Below, one piece after another: positions 42,286 to 53,633 of a stretch of 64,000 nt of DNA. Each line of letters opens with the position of its first letter. The first letter of the stretch is position 1. A model generated the notes under the pieces. It was not told the DNA's origin. It saw nothing but the letters and a program-made list of their open reading frames with translations, and ran no database searches. Position numbers and translations under genes: made by a program. This DNA is from Aporrectodea caliginosa (taxonomy: Eukaryota; Annelida; Clitellata; Crassiclitellata; Lumbricidae): contig JACEVL010000021.1 of assembly GCA_020284085.1 (NCBI GenBank), positions 171,501 through 235,500 of the forward strand, read 5' to 3'.

Positions 42286-45200
42286 TTATTGTTTGATAAA
42301 GCGAAGCTTTGTGAAAAGAAACCTGCGAATGATTTGCTCAAACGGAAAAGTAATTTTCTGAGAAGCAAATTCAGTCAATGCTTCTGAATACGGAAGATTA
42401 CAGTCGATACAACATCTGACTTTCAAATATCTTGCAAGTAAAATGTCTTCCAAGAACATAGTGACATTTGATGGAATAATGATCGTGAATAAAAAACGAG
42501 AGTCCACTATTACGAAAAAACACGCTACTGACAAAGCAGTGTGCAAATATTGACTCGTCAGTTACATCAAGTTTTTGTATAATGTCGTTGAGAGGTGATA
42601 AATACTAAAAGAGACTGTGAAATCCAAGCAACGACTGCACATCTTCATCGAAAAACGAGTCAAACGGTGGCAACAACAAAACATTCGCCATTGAAAATTT
42701 CTTCGGATGGCTCTGCAGATCAGCCTCATGAAGAATTTGTTCACATAATCGCAACACTTGATCGTATTGGCGACACTTGTAAAGGTAAGAAGCACGATAG
42801 CAGTCGACTGTGTTGCACTTGATGCCAAAGTCTTTGCGAATCACATTGTAGAATAATGTCATATTTTCTAAACCAATTTCCATTAGATCACCAATTACTG
42901 TTTCCTTGAGTTTCAAAGCATTCATACTCGTAGATTCGGTTTCTGTCATTGAATCTGTTCTGCGATAAGCGACCTGTCTGAAGACATTGAAATCGCTACC
43001 TAATTTCATCGAAACAATACATTTCCGTTTAAATAAGGTATTCAAGTATTCGTCCATCGGAAATGCTGAACCTGGAAAATCACAACAAAAAACCATGTGT
43101 CTGGATATTTTTTCAGCAGATAATGCAGCTAAATAATAAGCAAACACCTCTGATGAAAGACGCAGATCAAGATAAAGCTGCCTGTTGATGAAGTGAGGAT
43201 TATTGTCAGTAATCTTCTTGTGAAGCACACACAATCCAACGATTCTTGCGATATCGTCAATAAACAACAAACAACCTGCATTCAGTGTTTCCTTATCCTT
43301 TTGAGACGTCTGATCTTCGAGAATTGACAAGGAGAAGCGTATTGCTTGTTGGAATTCTGATGTGGAAAAATGAAGAGCAGCCAGATAAGCCAAAGCTGCA
43401 GGAGCAAAGCCGTTGAATTGTGAATCGTCACATTCTAAAGCTTTTCTAAGAAACTCTTTGGAGATAAGAGACACTAGTTGAAATTCTGAGCGGCTATTTG
43501 ATCCAGTTAGATGTTGCATAAGATCCTGAGCACGCAGGAAAAGAAACCAACTATACTTTGTTCTTTGTACGGTTTCGGAACGTTATGATACTGAGACCTT
43601 GCAATTCTGGATTGCATCAAAATTACTTCGACAAATTCAGCAAAGACATTGCTATTGCACGAAATTTCTCCGTAACGTAAGCCATAGGCAACATGCAAAA
43701 TGTACAGTAGAAAGTCAAAGTACTTTAAACACAAGACCTTCTCTGTCGTTGGAAGATATGTCATTCTACTGTGTAGTTTCGCAGTTAGATTTGTTGTATA
43801 TTGTGCACACTTTAAGTTCAGGCGCAATCCTGAACTTAATCCGTGTTTAACGATCAGGCTGAAAGCATTGAAATCATTACGTTGACTATCATCGAAACAA
43901 TATATTACCCCCCCTGGATTTCGGGTTTGTTTTCACATATAATATCTTGTAATACACCAATGGATTCAGCATTAAATCAGTATACAAAATGGTATATTTA
44001 GTTGGACATTATTTTGGCACCTCGAAATTACAGTTAATTTTAACAAAGCAAACGATAATTAGCGATAGACGCAGATTATTGCGTAATTTTGTACTTTTTG
44101 GATAAACAAATATAAGATTATGTGTTTTTAAACTGATCTATGTATGAAGCACACACAATCTATATACGTATTATACATGCGACATCGTATATAAACAACA
44201 AATAACCTGCATTCATATATATCGGTTTATCCTTTTGAGACGTCAGCCATCTTCGAGAATTAACAAGCGTATTACGTATTGCTTGTTGGTGTTCTGGTCA
44301 TGGCAAAGTAAAGAGCAGCCAGATAGCACCACATGTGCTGATGCAATGACGTTGAATTTATTTCTCATTCTAAAATTTATAAAAACTCTTATGGAAAAAA
44401 GAGAAAATGTTGAAAGTCTGAGCCTATTTTCATACATTTTAATTTATTTTGCATAACTTCCTGAGCACGCAGGAAAAGAAACCAACTACTTTGTTCTTTG
44501 TACGGTTTCGGAACGTTATGATACTGAGACCTTGCAATTCTGCATTGCATGAAAAAGACTTCGACAAATTCAGCAAAGACATTGCTATTGCACGAAATTT
44601 CTCCGTAACGTAAGCCATAGGCATCATGCAAAATGTACAGTAGAAAGTCAAAGTACTTGAAACACAAGACCTTCTCTGTCGTTGGAAGATATGTCATTCT
44701 ACTGTGTAGTTTCGCAGTTAAATTTGTTGTATATTGTGCACACTTTAAGTTCAGGCGCAATCCTGAACTTAATCCGGGTTTAATTATAGAACGACCTATC
44801 TTATTATAATCTGAGAATCTGACGGAAAGAAATATATCCAAAGCTTCTCTTTCACTCGCTTTCCGATATTCAAAGAGAGGCAAAAAATGTCCATGAAATC
44901 TGGTACAACTTTCTTTGTGTGCAAAAATTGAAATTGTGTTCGTGTGGTTGGCTGTATATAATTTTCTACAAATGACTAAGAATTCCAGAATTTTGGAACT
45001 CGTTTAATCGTCGTTCAGTCTTCTCACTCATGGTGGAGCTCGATGGCTCATAAAATAAATTAGCTTCAGGAATAAAATAGTTTGGGCAATATCTCCTCTT
45101 TAGCCATTCTGACAGCTTTTTCAATAACTCACAGCAGATGGCAATAACAGAAGAGGAATTCCACCATTCCGGCGGCATCTCTTCACAAGTCCATAACATC

Positions 45201-46082
45201 AGAGTCTTTAAATGATAAGTACAGAGAACCTCATCTTCCTTTCAACAATCTTTTTGTATTAATTCTCTCTTTGCAAAGAATCTCAGCAAATGATAGACAA
45301 TCTGCTGAGTTTGGAGTCCAACTCTGAAGTAAAATTAATTCTGCAACTGAAAATGATAATCGCCACTGTAAGAACGATGCTGAGCATAAACAACATGACA
45401 ACCATTTTGCACAATCTCGGAGATTGTATCCATTGTTGGCCATCCGCAATTTCTTGGTCGAATAGGCAACGATTTGGCTTCTCTAGGCCACTGAGGGCAA
45501 AATACGCTTCGGACGGCATCACTTCCCAATATAAAATTTGAATCTATTTGATATTTCATCGCTGGACCACTAACAGCGCTTTGAAACGTGTCTCCATACA
45601 CCTGATCAAAATATGAAGGTGAAACAGGGACCATACCTAGCCCAATGTGGAAACCTGAAAGAGTTGTACAGTTTAATTCGTAGTTTTTGTATTTCCAGTT
45701 ATACTTCATTAATCCTAACACTCGCAATCGAACAAAACCTGGATATCTCTGGTATGACTCAATTTTGTAGCACAGAATCGTTTCGTTTAGGCCACTCATA
45801 TCAGTTGGAAACACTGGAAAGTCGCCACTGTAGGCCAGCTCCAAAGTGTTGCATATTAAACCATCAAAGTCGCCGATGCATGTATTCAACGGTCGAATAT
45901 AGAACTCCGCGTGGCTGCCACACGGTATCGAATACTCTTTTCGTTCATTGCTCGATGTCATGAATAAGTCACGCATGTTATCAGACACAGGAAACAACCT
46001 CTTTGGAATAAATTGGCATGTGGCAGTGATGAACCAAGAAATCATGTCTTCATTCGATTTACCCTCATAGTCCGCCATCCTA
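42286..46082 (-). pseudogene. cGLR-type family copy D, frameshifted and partly duplicated
   Basis: The minus strand begins MADYEGKSNEDMISWF at 46078, one base after an AG acceptor. It retains IPCGSHAEFYIRP and CIGDFDGL (GS and D-x-D), GSDAVRSVFCPQWP and CHVVYAQHR. The first frameshift is at about 45345 within the WRLSFSVAE block. The frame recovers for LWTCEEMPPEWWNSSS and YFIPEANLFYEPSSS (45199-44966). Next, LNLKCAQYTTNLTAKLHSR...YHNVPKPYKEQS occurs twice (44790-44430 and 43850-43540), owing to an internal duplication. The C-terminal part then continues as a 304-codon frame (43519-42605) through FINRQLYLDLRLSSEVFAYY and DFGIKCNTVDCYRASYLYK to QSLLGFHSL. After another break it ends in YLKVRCCIDCNLPYSEALTE and a stop at 42286. 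It cannot encode a full protein. Confidence 0.92.
43226..44790. repeat. Internal duplication in copy D
   Basis: 43226-43850 and 44149-44790 are copies of one coding segment separated by about 300 unique bases. The parts 43541-43845 and 44466-44770 are about 97 percent identical. The adjoining parts (43226-43530 versus 44149-44440) are far more diverged and contain deletions. Confidence 0.88.
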
Positions 46083-47730
46083 AGTTAAAAACAAATTATT
46101 ACCATTATTACCCTTGTCATCAGCTTTATCATGTTCATCATCTTCATTATTATCATAGTAATCGTCATTATCATATTCATTGGCAGAATCGTTAACATAG
46201 TGGATGGATGGATCCACAGTTTAACGGCATTATGACAACATAGGCCGTTGCCGCCGACAAAGATTTGTTTTTGGCATATTACAGTTTACATAGTCATAAT
46301 GTCATCATAATCATGATCATCATGATTATCATCATCCTTATACTTCAATGCTATAATGACGAGTAATGAAGGAGCGCCTTGCAGTTGCAACAACAGTTCA
46401 AGCGAATTTCGATGACTTGATTTTAGTCGTTATAGCTGAGCGTTTTCTTGATGATGACTACTGGTAATGCATGAGGCTAAAGTCAGCTTAATGTCAGTTG
46501 CTTTACTGTTACTAGACTCCTGGAATAAACGATTATTGAACATTGAATTAAATTGAATTGAATTGATTTATTATTATCAGCAGCTGAAACGTCCTAACTT
46601 CTGCTGGTTACTAGTAGCCTACCAAGACTATCAATCGCATTCGTTATTCACATTTCGACAGATTATGCTTAGTAGACAATGTAGGGGAGACCGAGGCTAG
46701 ATGCAACAGGCGTTCGTTGCGAGACAATCGCTGGTTAAGCGCTAAATAATAGCAGCGAACAATTAAATCACCTACCTTGTAAAGAATATACTTTAGGTCC
46801 ATGTGACCTAATTTATTGGCAGGCAGTTGCCTATAGCTACCGAAAAAGTCAAAATTTATTTTCGGCAATCAAAAGTAAATTTGGCGGTTTCGTGTTTTTT
46901 TAATGTAGTTGCTTCTTTAAAGCAATTTTGTGTTGTTTGGTGCCGTAAGTTGGAAAGGAATTGGGCTTCAAAATGCATCTAGTCATTTTATTTAAAAACG
47001 ACTCAAAAAACAACTCTGTCGTTAAAATTGTCCATTAACAATGTCTATGCATTGCTTCGGGGATGGTTGCAACATTGAACTCTGGGTCGGTTGCAACATG
47101 TTGGTTGCAACATGTTGCAACATGTTTCAACCAACCCCATGCATTTATTTAAGTAAACTGTCTTCATTATTGGCCTGCTCTTCACAATCAGGGCTATCTG
47201 AATTACTCACAGACACTTCGAACAAAAGAGCATTAGAGGAGGAACACGCCGTCAAAGCAGTTACAGCTTCTGAACTAAAAAAACCTCAACAGAAGAAAAC
47301 GAACCGTAGAGTTTAGACAAATGCCAATGGAACAAAGAAAGTGACGAAGCCGCAGTCCCGACCAATCAACCGGTGCCCAGTAAGTCGTAGAACGTCACGA
47401 ATCAACCGGTGCCTTGTCGAACGTCGAGCCAAACATATTCTAAGAACACAAGGAAAGCAAAACACATCAAACCATCATGTAAAACAAAAATTTAAGATAA
47501 GACAGATAGTGAAGAATCTGAAAGTCATAAAAATTATGACGATGATGGAAAAGGTTTTTGTGTAGGCCTACAAGTGCCAATGATGTTGATGAAACACGGT
47601 TGTGTGGAAGATAGGGGCGGAGACTTGGGGGGGACAGGGGGACGGTCCCCCAAAACTTGAGGTGGGGGTCGGAGCTGCTTATACCCCCCCCCAATATTTC
47701 TGAAATATTTCATGAATATGATAATAATAG
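46083..47730. other. Spacer upstream of copy D
   Basis: Imperfect (ATT/ATC)n text at 46090-46350. A GGGGAGACCGAGGCTAGATG motif at 46685 and palindromic TTGCAACATGTTGCAA repeats at 47095-47130 may belong to an unrecognised DNA element. GC-rich GGGGGACAGGGGGACGGTCC text lies near 47628. No gene. Confidence 0.45.
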
Positions 47731-47734
47731 CTAA

Positions 47735-48180
47735 GAGTGACAGCTGGTTCCTATCAGCACTCAAATAAAACAGCAATTTTGTTCAGATGACATCTTAAAA
47801 TGCTACCATTACAGTGTGGAAATTTTAAAAATAGGGGAGGGGTCAAATCCCCTCCCCAAACCCTCCCCCAAACTCAAACACGACTCAAACTACATGTAAG
47901 CTAACAAGTGACAGCTGGTTCCTATCAGCACTCAAATTATAGAACAATTTTGTTCAGATGACAGCTTAAAATTCTACCATTATAGTGTGGAAATTAAAAA
48001 AATAGATAGGGGAGGGTTCAAATTCCCTTCCCAAACCCCTCCCCAAAACTCAAACACGACTCAAACTACATGTAAGCTACAAGTGACAGCTTGTTCTTAT
48101 CAGCACTCAAATTATAGAGCAATTTTGTTCAGATGACAGCTTAAAATGCTACCACTACCGTGGAGAAATTCAAAACAATT
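47735..48180. repeat. Three tandem copies of a about 175-bp unit
   Basis: GTGACAGCTGGTTCCTATCA-type starts at about 47737, 47908 and 48084. Each is followed by CAGCACTCAAAT, TTTTGTTCAGATGACA and a G/C-rich (C)CCTCCCCAAA block. Units 1 and 2 are most alike and unit 3 is cut short. Confidence 0.88.
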
Positions 48181-50215
48181 TCCTATTCGCTGGGCACCAG
48201 CTTATGCACGAGCGCTGCGTTGTGTCAGAGAGGTTGTCCCGAATTTTCCTGTGGAGTTCCGAGTCTTGTTAGTACTGTTAGTGCCTGCGACTTTGCTCTC
48301 TTAATGCTATAGAAATCTGGAGATTACGATTACGACCAGAGAGAGGAGGCAGATGGCAGCTAAGAAGGGTTTAAAGTAGCCTACACAAGTCATCATCATG
48401 CGAGAGTTTATCCAATTGCATCAGATTTGTCCCTAGAAATAGCCCTTATGGATTTCTTCAAGGTTCTGACACAGTGACAATTTCATAAGAAACTCATGCC
48501 TGAACTTTTTAATATGAAAGGCAAGCGTTCCAACCAATCGGTTACTGTGTCACAGTGCATGTAGGCCTTATGTTGTGCTTTTTATATCCATATATCTGAA
48601 TGAAGAAAGTGTTCCCTCACAGTCGCGCGCAGGCAAGTAAGATCAACCAACAACACCCGCTCACGGTAAACAGTTGGAACTTCACACATAAGAATGACAT
48701 CGATTCGAATATCCAGTTTGACGCAAATGGTTACGGTCACAGACCAAAAATTGATTAAAGTTTGTTTTCCACAGCCTAAGTAGTCAGTTTGGTCTAGAAA
48801 AAATGGATTCTCAATTTATTTCTTCTCCTCCATCCTCCGATGGAAGCGTCTCATACTCTGCCATACTGAGTAGGTGTCTTGAAGAGGCGCTATATAAATT
48901 CTCGGAATAAATGAATGAATGAATATCATTGAATACTGACTGACTCATACTAAACTCAATGGAAATAAATTGTCTGTTTACCTCATGAAATAGTCGGGAT
49001 ACGGGACCTCAATCGAAAATTGTGTGGCGTGAGCAAATCCGCATGTCAAGAAAATACGCGTTTGGGCTAATTCATACATATTTATCTAAGAATTGTTTAA
49101 ATGCTGGTTGCAGAGACGTTTAAACACCGAGGCAGTTCGTCTTAGAATTGTTAAGACAACGAAGACTTAAATTTCTATATGAAAGAATTAGAGGTATTTT
49201 TCAAATATCAGTTTTTACGAGGATTATTAGAAAGTTCGAAATCGCCAAAAGGAAATTGAACGGCAGTGGAAATTTAAGTGTGCTCTACTGAAAATAATTC
49301 AATTTAAAATAATTTTATACTCTGCATTTCGGAAGGTGGACAAAACTATCTTAAAATATTTGCTTTTTCAAATTCTATTTTTTATGTCTATAATCTTTAA
49401 ATTTGGATATAGGGCCTACAACAAAAACTCACACATCAGCGTTGAGCTATTATTTCCTTATTAGCGAATTACTGTAGGCTCAGCCGATTCTCAATTTTCG
49501 ATTTAGAAAAATGACCCGAATGTAAGAACTAAAGATTTATTTTCCATCGTGTGACATCGTAAGATAATAACATTGTTCTTACTTTGATCTGGGAAATTTC
49601 CTTCGATTCGCACGGCTGCCCTGATATCATAAAAATTGCTCAGCACATAAACTTCCTCAATTATAAAATTGACTAGACCAGTCTTAACTAGTGCAGGGTT
49701 GTTGTACCCGCCGAAATTTTATCACAGTTTAGTGTAGGCTAATATAATTGAGCAGCAGAGTTTCATCGGTTACACAAAACAAGTAGCCTAGGCCTACTAT
49801 CAGTCATCAGACGACGCAGCTAAGACTTTATTGGAGGAAGCTTAAAGCGGGTAGGCCAATTGAAACATTTTCGCATTTACATTTAAGCATTCTCATGAAG
49901 TGCAGAGTAACTTTAAAAGGAAAATGTTTATAAACTTTTACTTGAAATGTGTCCCATCTCCGATTAACTAGAAACGATGTTATATGGCTAGTTTTTAGTT
50001 TTAACGGAACAGCGCAAATTTTACATTGTGTGGCGATAGGTCACAGCGTCAAAGAGATGACCCTTTACATTTCTATTCAACTCTATTTGGGTCAAACATA
50101 TTATGACCTAAAATAGGTTAAAATTAGCACTGAAATGTTTTCGGCTAATTTTCCTGTACAACTCTCTGCTACGTAATGCTCGTGATTTTATCGCTTTACC
50201 ACTTAGCCTACGAGC
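48181..50215. other. Spacer with L2-type tail
   Basis: 48187-48235 (GGGCACCAGCTTATGCACGA) matches the L2 3' UTR at 60.8 kb. 48872-48935 is an L2-type ending, GAGGCGCTATATAAATTCTC, with an AATGAATGAATG tail. From 48940 to 50215 I see nothing. Confidence 0.5.
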
Positions 50216-50217
50216 CT

Positions 50218-50963
50218 ACTGTCCTATGTATAAGTTTCCTATGAGTCTTCTGTCTTTCCAGTCCACCCCTATTCTTCTCAGTGCATGCATTAATTTCTTC
50301 CAATCGACTCTATCGAAAACCTTTTCGTTCTCGACAAAGCATGCGTAGATGTCCTGCCCATGCTGTAGGCCTATGCTTCTTTCTGTCAGCACCCTCAACG
50401 CTCCAATTGCATCTCTTATTACCCCTTCCCTTTCGGAAATCGTATTGGTCCTCTCCTAAGCAGTCATTTGTTTCCGCCCTGGACTGCATTCTCTTCGTGA
50501 TGACTCTTAGTACAATTTTTAATGCATGCGTAAGTACTAAGCAGGCTAATGGTTGTAAGTGTAATTGTAATTGTAATCGTGCATTTATATAGCGCCACTC
50601 AAAAACAGAGGCGCTCCCGACCCGGGCCAGTCTCTTCACTGGTAAAGAGACGTTTTCAGGTTCTGTGGTCTTCGCATGTAGTTGCGTTTGGTTTCTTCTT
50701 TAGCGGAACCATAATGGTAAGAAATCATCTGGCTATACTCCTGTGTTGTATATGTCTTTGCATAGTTGTACTAGTTTTTTCATTGCCTTTTCTCCAAAGT
50801 TTTTAATCATTTCAATTCGGATGTTATCAATTCCTTCAGCCTTATTGTTTTTCAATTCTGCAATGGCTGCCAGTATCTGCTCCTTCAATACATCCGGTCC
50901 CACATCATCCTCACTCTGCACTGCTTCTTCTTTGTAGTCATCTCTGTTACCTTCACTCATATA
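50218..50963 (-). pseudogene. RTE-like LINE, RT 5' part in inverted orientation
   Basis: The minus strand reads SEGNRDDYKEEAVQSEDDVG, AELKNNKAEGIDNIRIEMIK (finger block with KA-GIDNI). After a 104-bp insertion it continues ALKIVLRVITKRMQSR, DQYDFRKGRG and VFDRVDWKKLMHALRRIG (motif A region), stopping at NLYIGQ. The endonuclease and the rest of the RT are not on this strand. The rest lies on the plus strand from 51.62 kb. A TA dinucleotide at 50964-50965 is followed by CACTGTGTCCCG. Confidence 0.85.
50555..50658 (-). mobile_element. L2-type 3' tail insertion with GGTT TSD
   Basis: 104 bp interrupting the RTE-like RT, flanked by GGTT at 50551-50554 and 50659-50662. On the minus strand it ends GAGTGGCGCTATATAAATGC followed by an (ATTACA)n tail. 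It is a severely 5'-truncated L2-type insertion. Confidence 0.8.
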
Positions 50964-50965
50964 TA

Positions 50966-51620
50966 CACTGTGTCCCGATGAAAAGTGGACCCTAGAAAAA
51001 GTGTCATAACTCGGTCAAATCTTTTAGCATTTGACTGAAATTTTAAAAACGGCAATATTAGCCATATCATCACCAAATCCTAACGCCGTTTGGAAATGTT
51101 GGTGAATTTGTCACTTTTATGAACATTTGAGATGCAGCACTGAAAAAGGAAGTTTCCAACATACAAGAGCCACAAGAAGGTGAAGTTCAGCTACATCTGG
51201 TGTTCAAAATGTCATCCTTGTTTACGGGCACGCGACCGTAGACGTGGACGCCACTGTTTGATGACCTGGGTCGATGATCACGTGGTTAAAAAACTGCCAC
51301 TCTTCAATCAGACGAGATCAGGTGATCGACGTCACGAATGCGGGATCGCGTTTATGCAGCGGCTGGAACGTGCAAGAAACAGGTGCCTGCTGAACGTCTC
51401 CTCAAGAGTGGCAGTTGTTTGACCACGTGATCATCGACCGGGCCATCAAACATTGACGTCCACGTCTATGGTCGTGTGGCTGTGAACAATTGCACATGCG
51501 TAATAGGTCTTCACTTTTAATTAGCATCAGGAAGTTATGAGCCTAGCGCACTCGTAATTGTGAGGTCATTCAAAGTCGTAGAAGTTCTACCATACACAAT
51601 AACTGTTCACAGAAAAAAGC
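50966..51620. mobile_element. Insert between the RTE halves: TA-flanked CACTGTG end and a fold-back
   Basis: Begins TA/CACTGTGTCCCGATGAAA, very similar to the sequence from 57327 (TA/CACTGTGCCCGCGAAAA), which suggests a mariner-type terminus. No complementary right end is found for either. Contains an inverted repeat with arms 51229-51304 and 51404-51478 (about 87 percent) around a 99-nt loop, with the shared core TCGATGATCACGTGGT. Confidence 0.6.
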
Positions 51621-51623
51621 AAA

Positions 51624-52740
51624 ATGTGTTTATATGAATTTGAAACGGCTTTCGATAGAGTCGATTGGAAGAAATTAATGCATGCACTGAGAAGAATAGG
51701 GGTGGACTGGAAAGACAGAAGACTCATAGGAAACTTATACATGGGACAGAAAGTAAGAATAAAAATAGAAGGAGAATTCTCAGAACCAGGAGTGATAGGT
51801 AGAGGAGTACGACAAGGGTGCCCACTATCACCAATTCTCTTTAACATCTACATTGAGGAATTAGTAAGAGAGGCGATGGAGGAGGTGAAGGAGGGCATAC
51901 AGGTGGGAGGAAGATTGACGAAAGCCCTAAGATTTGCAGATGACCAGGCGATGTTGGCAGGTAGCCAGAATGGGCTACAAAAAATGATGGATCAGTTGAA
52001 ATAAGATCTCAAAGGAGTATGCTATGAAAATAAACATCAAAAAGACAAAGATCATGAGGATAAGCAAAGGAAAGGACGCAAGAAAATTCTGATCACAATA
52101 GATGGAAAGGAACTGGAACAAGTTGGAAAATTCTGTCACCTAGGAAGTATGATCACAAATGATGCAAAGTGTCATGTAGAGGTAAATAGAAGAATAGCCA
52201 TGGGAAAAGATGCCTTCTATAAAAGAAAGGAATTAATGAGAGGAAAGTTTAAAAAGAATCTGAAGAAACGAATTGTCAAGTCTCTGATATGGAGTGTGAT
52301 GCTATACGGCTGTGAAACATGGACTCTGAGGAAGGAAGACATCATAAGATTAAAGGCCTTTGAGATGTTGGCGAAGGATGGAAAGAGTCAGCTGGATGGA
52401 ACGCAGGACAAAATAATGAAGATATACTACAACTGGTGGACGAAAAAGATCGCTGATAGGAATAATAAGAAGCCAACAGCGAAAATGGTTGGGGCACATT
52501 ATGAGGGGAGACTAACTACTAAGAACAATAATTGAGGGAAGAATGGAGGCCAAGAAGACAAGAGGAAGACTGAGAATGATGTTGTTGGACTGGATGATGG
52601 AGAAGGATTACAGCAAGTTGAAGGAGAAAGCCAGACAACGTGACGAATGGCGACATTAGACGTAAGAACCTGCCTAGGGTGGCAGAGAACCAAAAGATGA
52701 GAAGACTAGTAGGCCTGCCAATAGTTATTTACTGAGATTT
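51624..52740 (+). pseudogene. RTE-like LINE, RT 3' part
   Basis: Plus-strand continuation of the element above: AFDRVDWKKLMHALRRIG (motif A), GVRQGCPLSPILFNIYIEEL (motif B), ALRFADDQAML (catalytic FADD), stopping at about 52002. It resumes after a frameshift as KINIKKTKIMRISKG. From 52149 it reads NRRIAMGKDAFYKRKELM and MLYGCETWTLRKED, then a further break and LLDWMMEKDYSKLKEKARQ. About 97 bp around motif A are present in both inverted halves with one mismatch. It is non-functional. Confidence 0.88.
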
Positions 52741-52763
52741 ACAGAGCTATCAGCTATGCACAT

Positions 52764-52883
52764 TGCACATGCGTAGTCGATGCTGTAGCATATATAAATA
52801 TACGACTAACTAATGTAACAAGCTGCGTTCTGTCAGCCTGGTGTTCGGAATAAACGAAAATTGATTGATTGATTGATTGATAT
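52764..52883 (+). mobile_element. 120-bp LINE tail insertion with 20-bp TSD
   Basis: Flanked by GAGCTATCAGCTATGCACAT at 52744-52763 and 52884-52903. The insert ends AATAAACGAAAATTGATTGA with a (TTGA)n tail, so it is the extreme 3' end of a LINE or SINE. Confidence 0.82.
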
Positions 52884-53633
52884 GAGCTATCAGCTATGCA
52901 CATGCGTAATAATGAGATCCAGATCACAACAAGTTGTGTGTGGAATAATGTCTACAGATAACGTTACTATATTCCGGCTTTACTGCGTCCCGTTTGAACC
53001 TATATCTACATAATGTGTTCCGTCAATAAAAAATACAATTAAATCCTGATGTTAAACCCGATGGTAACGTCGACGCAGGGCCGTTCTATCCACTAGGCAC
53101 AGTAGGCACTGTGCCTAGGGCCTACGAACTTTTCAGGGGCCTACGAAAGTCTGAAAATGAGATATTGAAAAGTATGTTTAATGAACGAATTAGACGCGAA
53201 AATGAAAATGGAAATTTCAAATTCTAATTTAATAGTTTTTGTAATTGTACTGAAACAATTAAATTTTATGCTTATTAACCCTTTAACCGCCGCAAGCCAA
53301 GAAATCCAGGCGCCGCACCATATTGGTAAAAGTAGCGAAATTTTTGTGGCTTATTGTTAGTTGCGTAATTAATTTTTGACATTTGCTGAACACGTATAAA
53401 CCAACATACAGCTCATATTTACTCAGATCTATTATTTTCAACCAAGGAATATCATGATCTACTCCCACAATTTGATTTTGCTGTGCCAAAGTCCAAAACA
53501 TGGCACAACGCATAAGCATGCGATCCATCGTCGATGTCAATAAATTCGTCGTCATCGTTTCCTGCATCCTGAATTGCCCGTGTTTCGTCATCGGATTTAT
53601 TACTATCTAAATCGCTGCTCTAATCTAACTCTA

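Noticed and set aside
53088..53140. Possible hAT left end CAGGGCCGTTCTATCC with a TAGGCAC dyad
   Set aside because: No matching right terminus or target duplication found.
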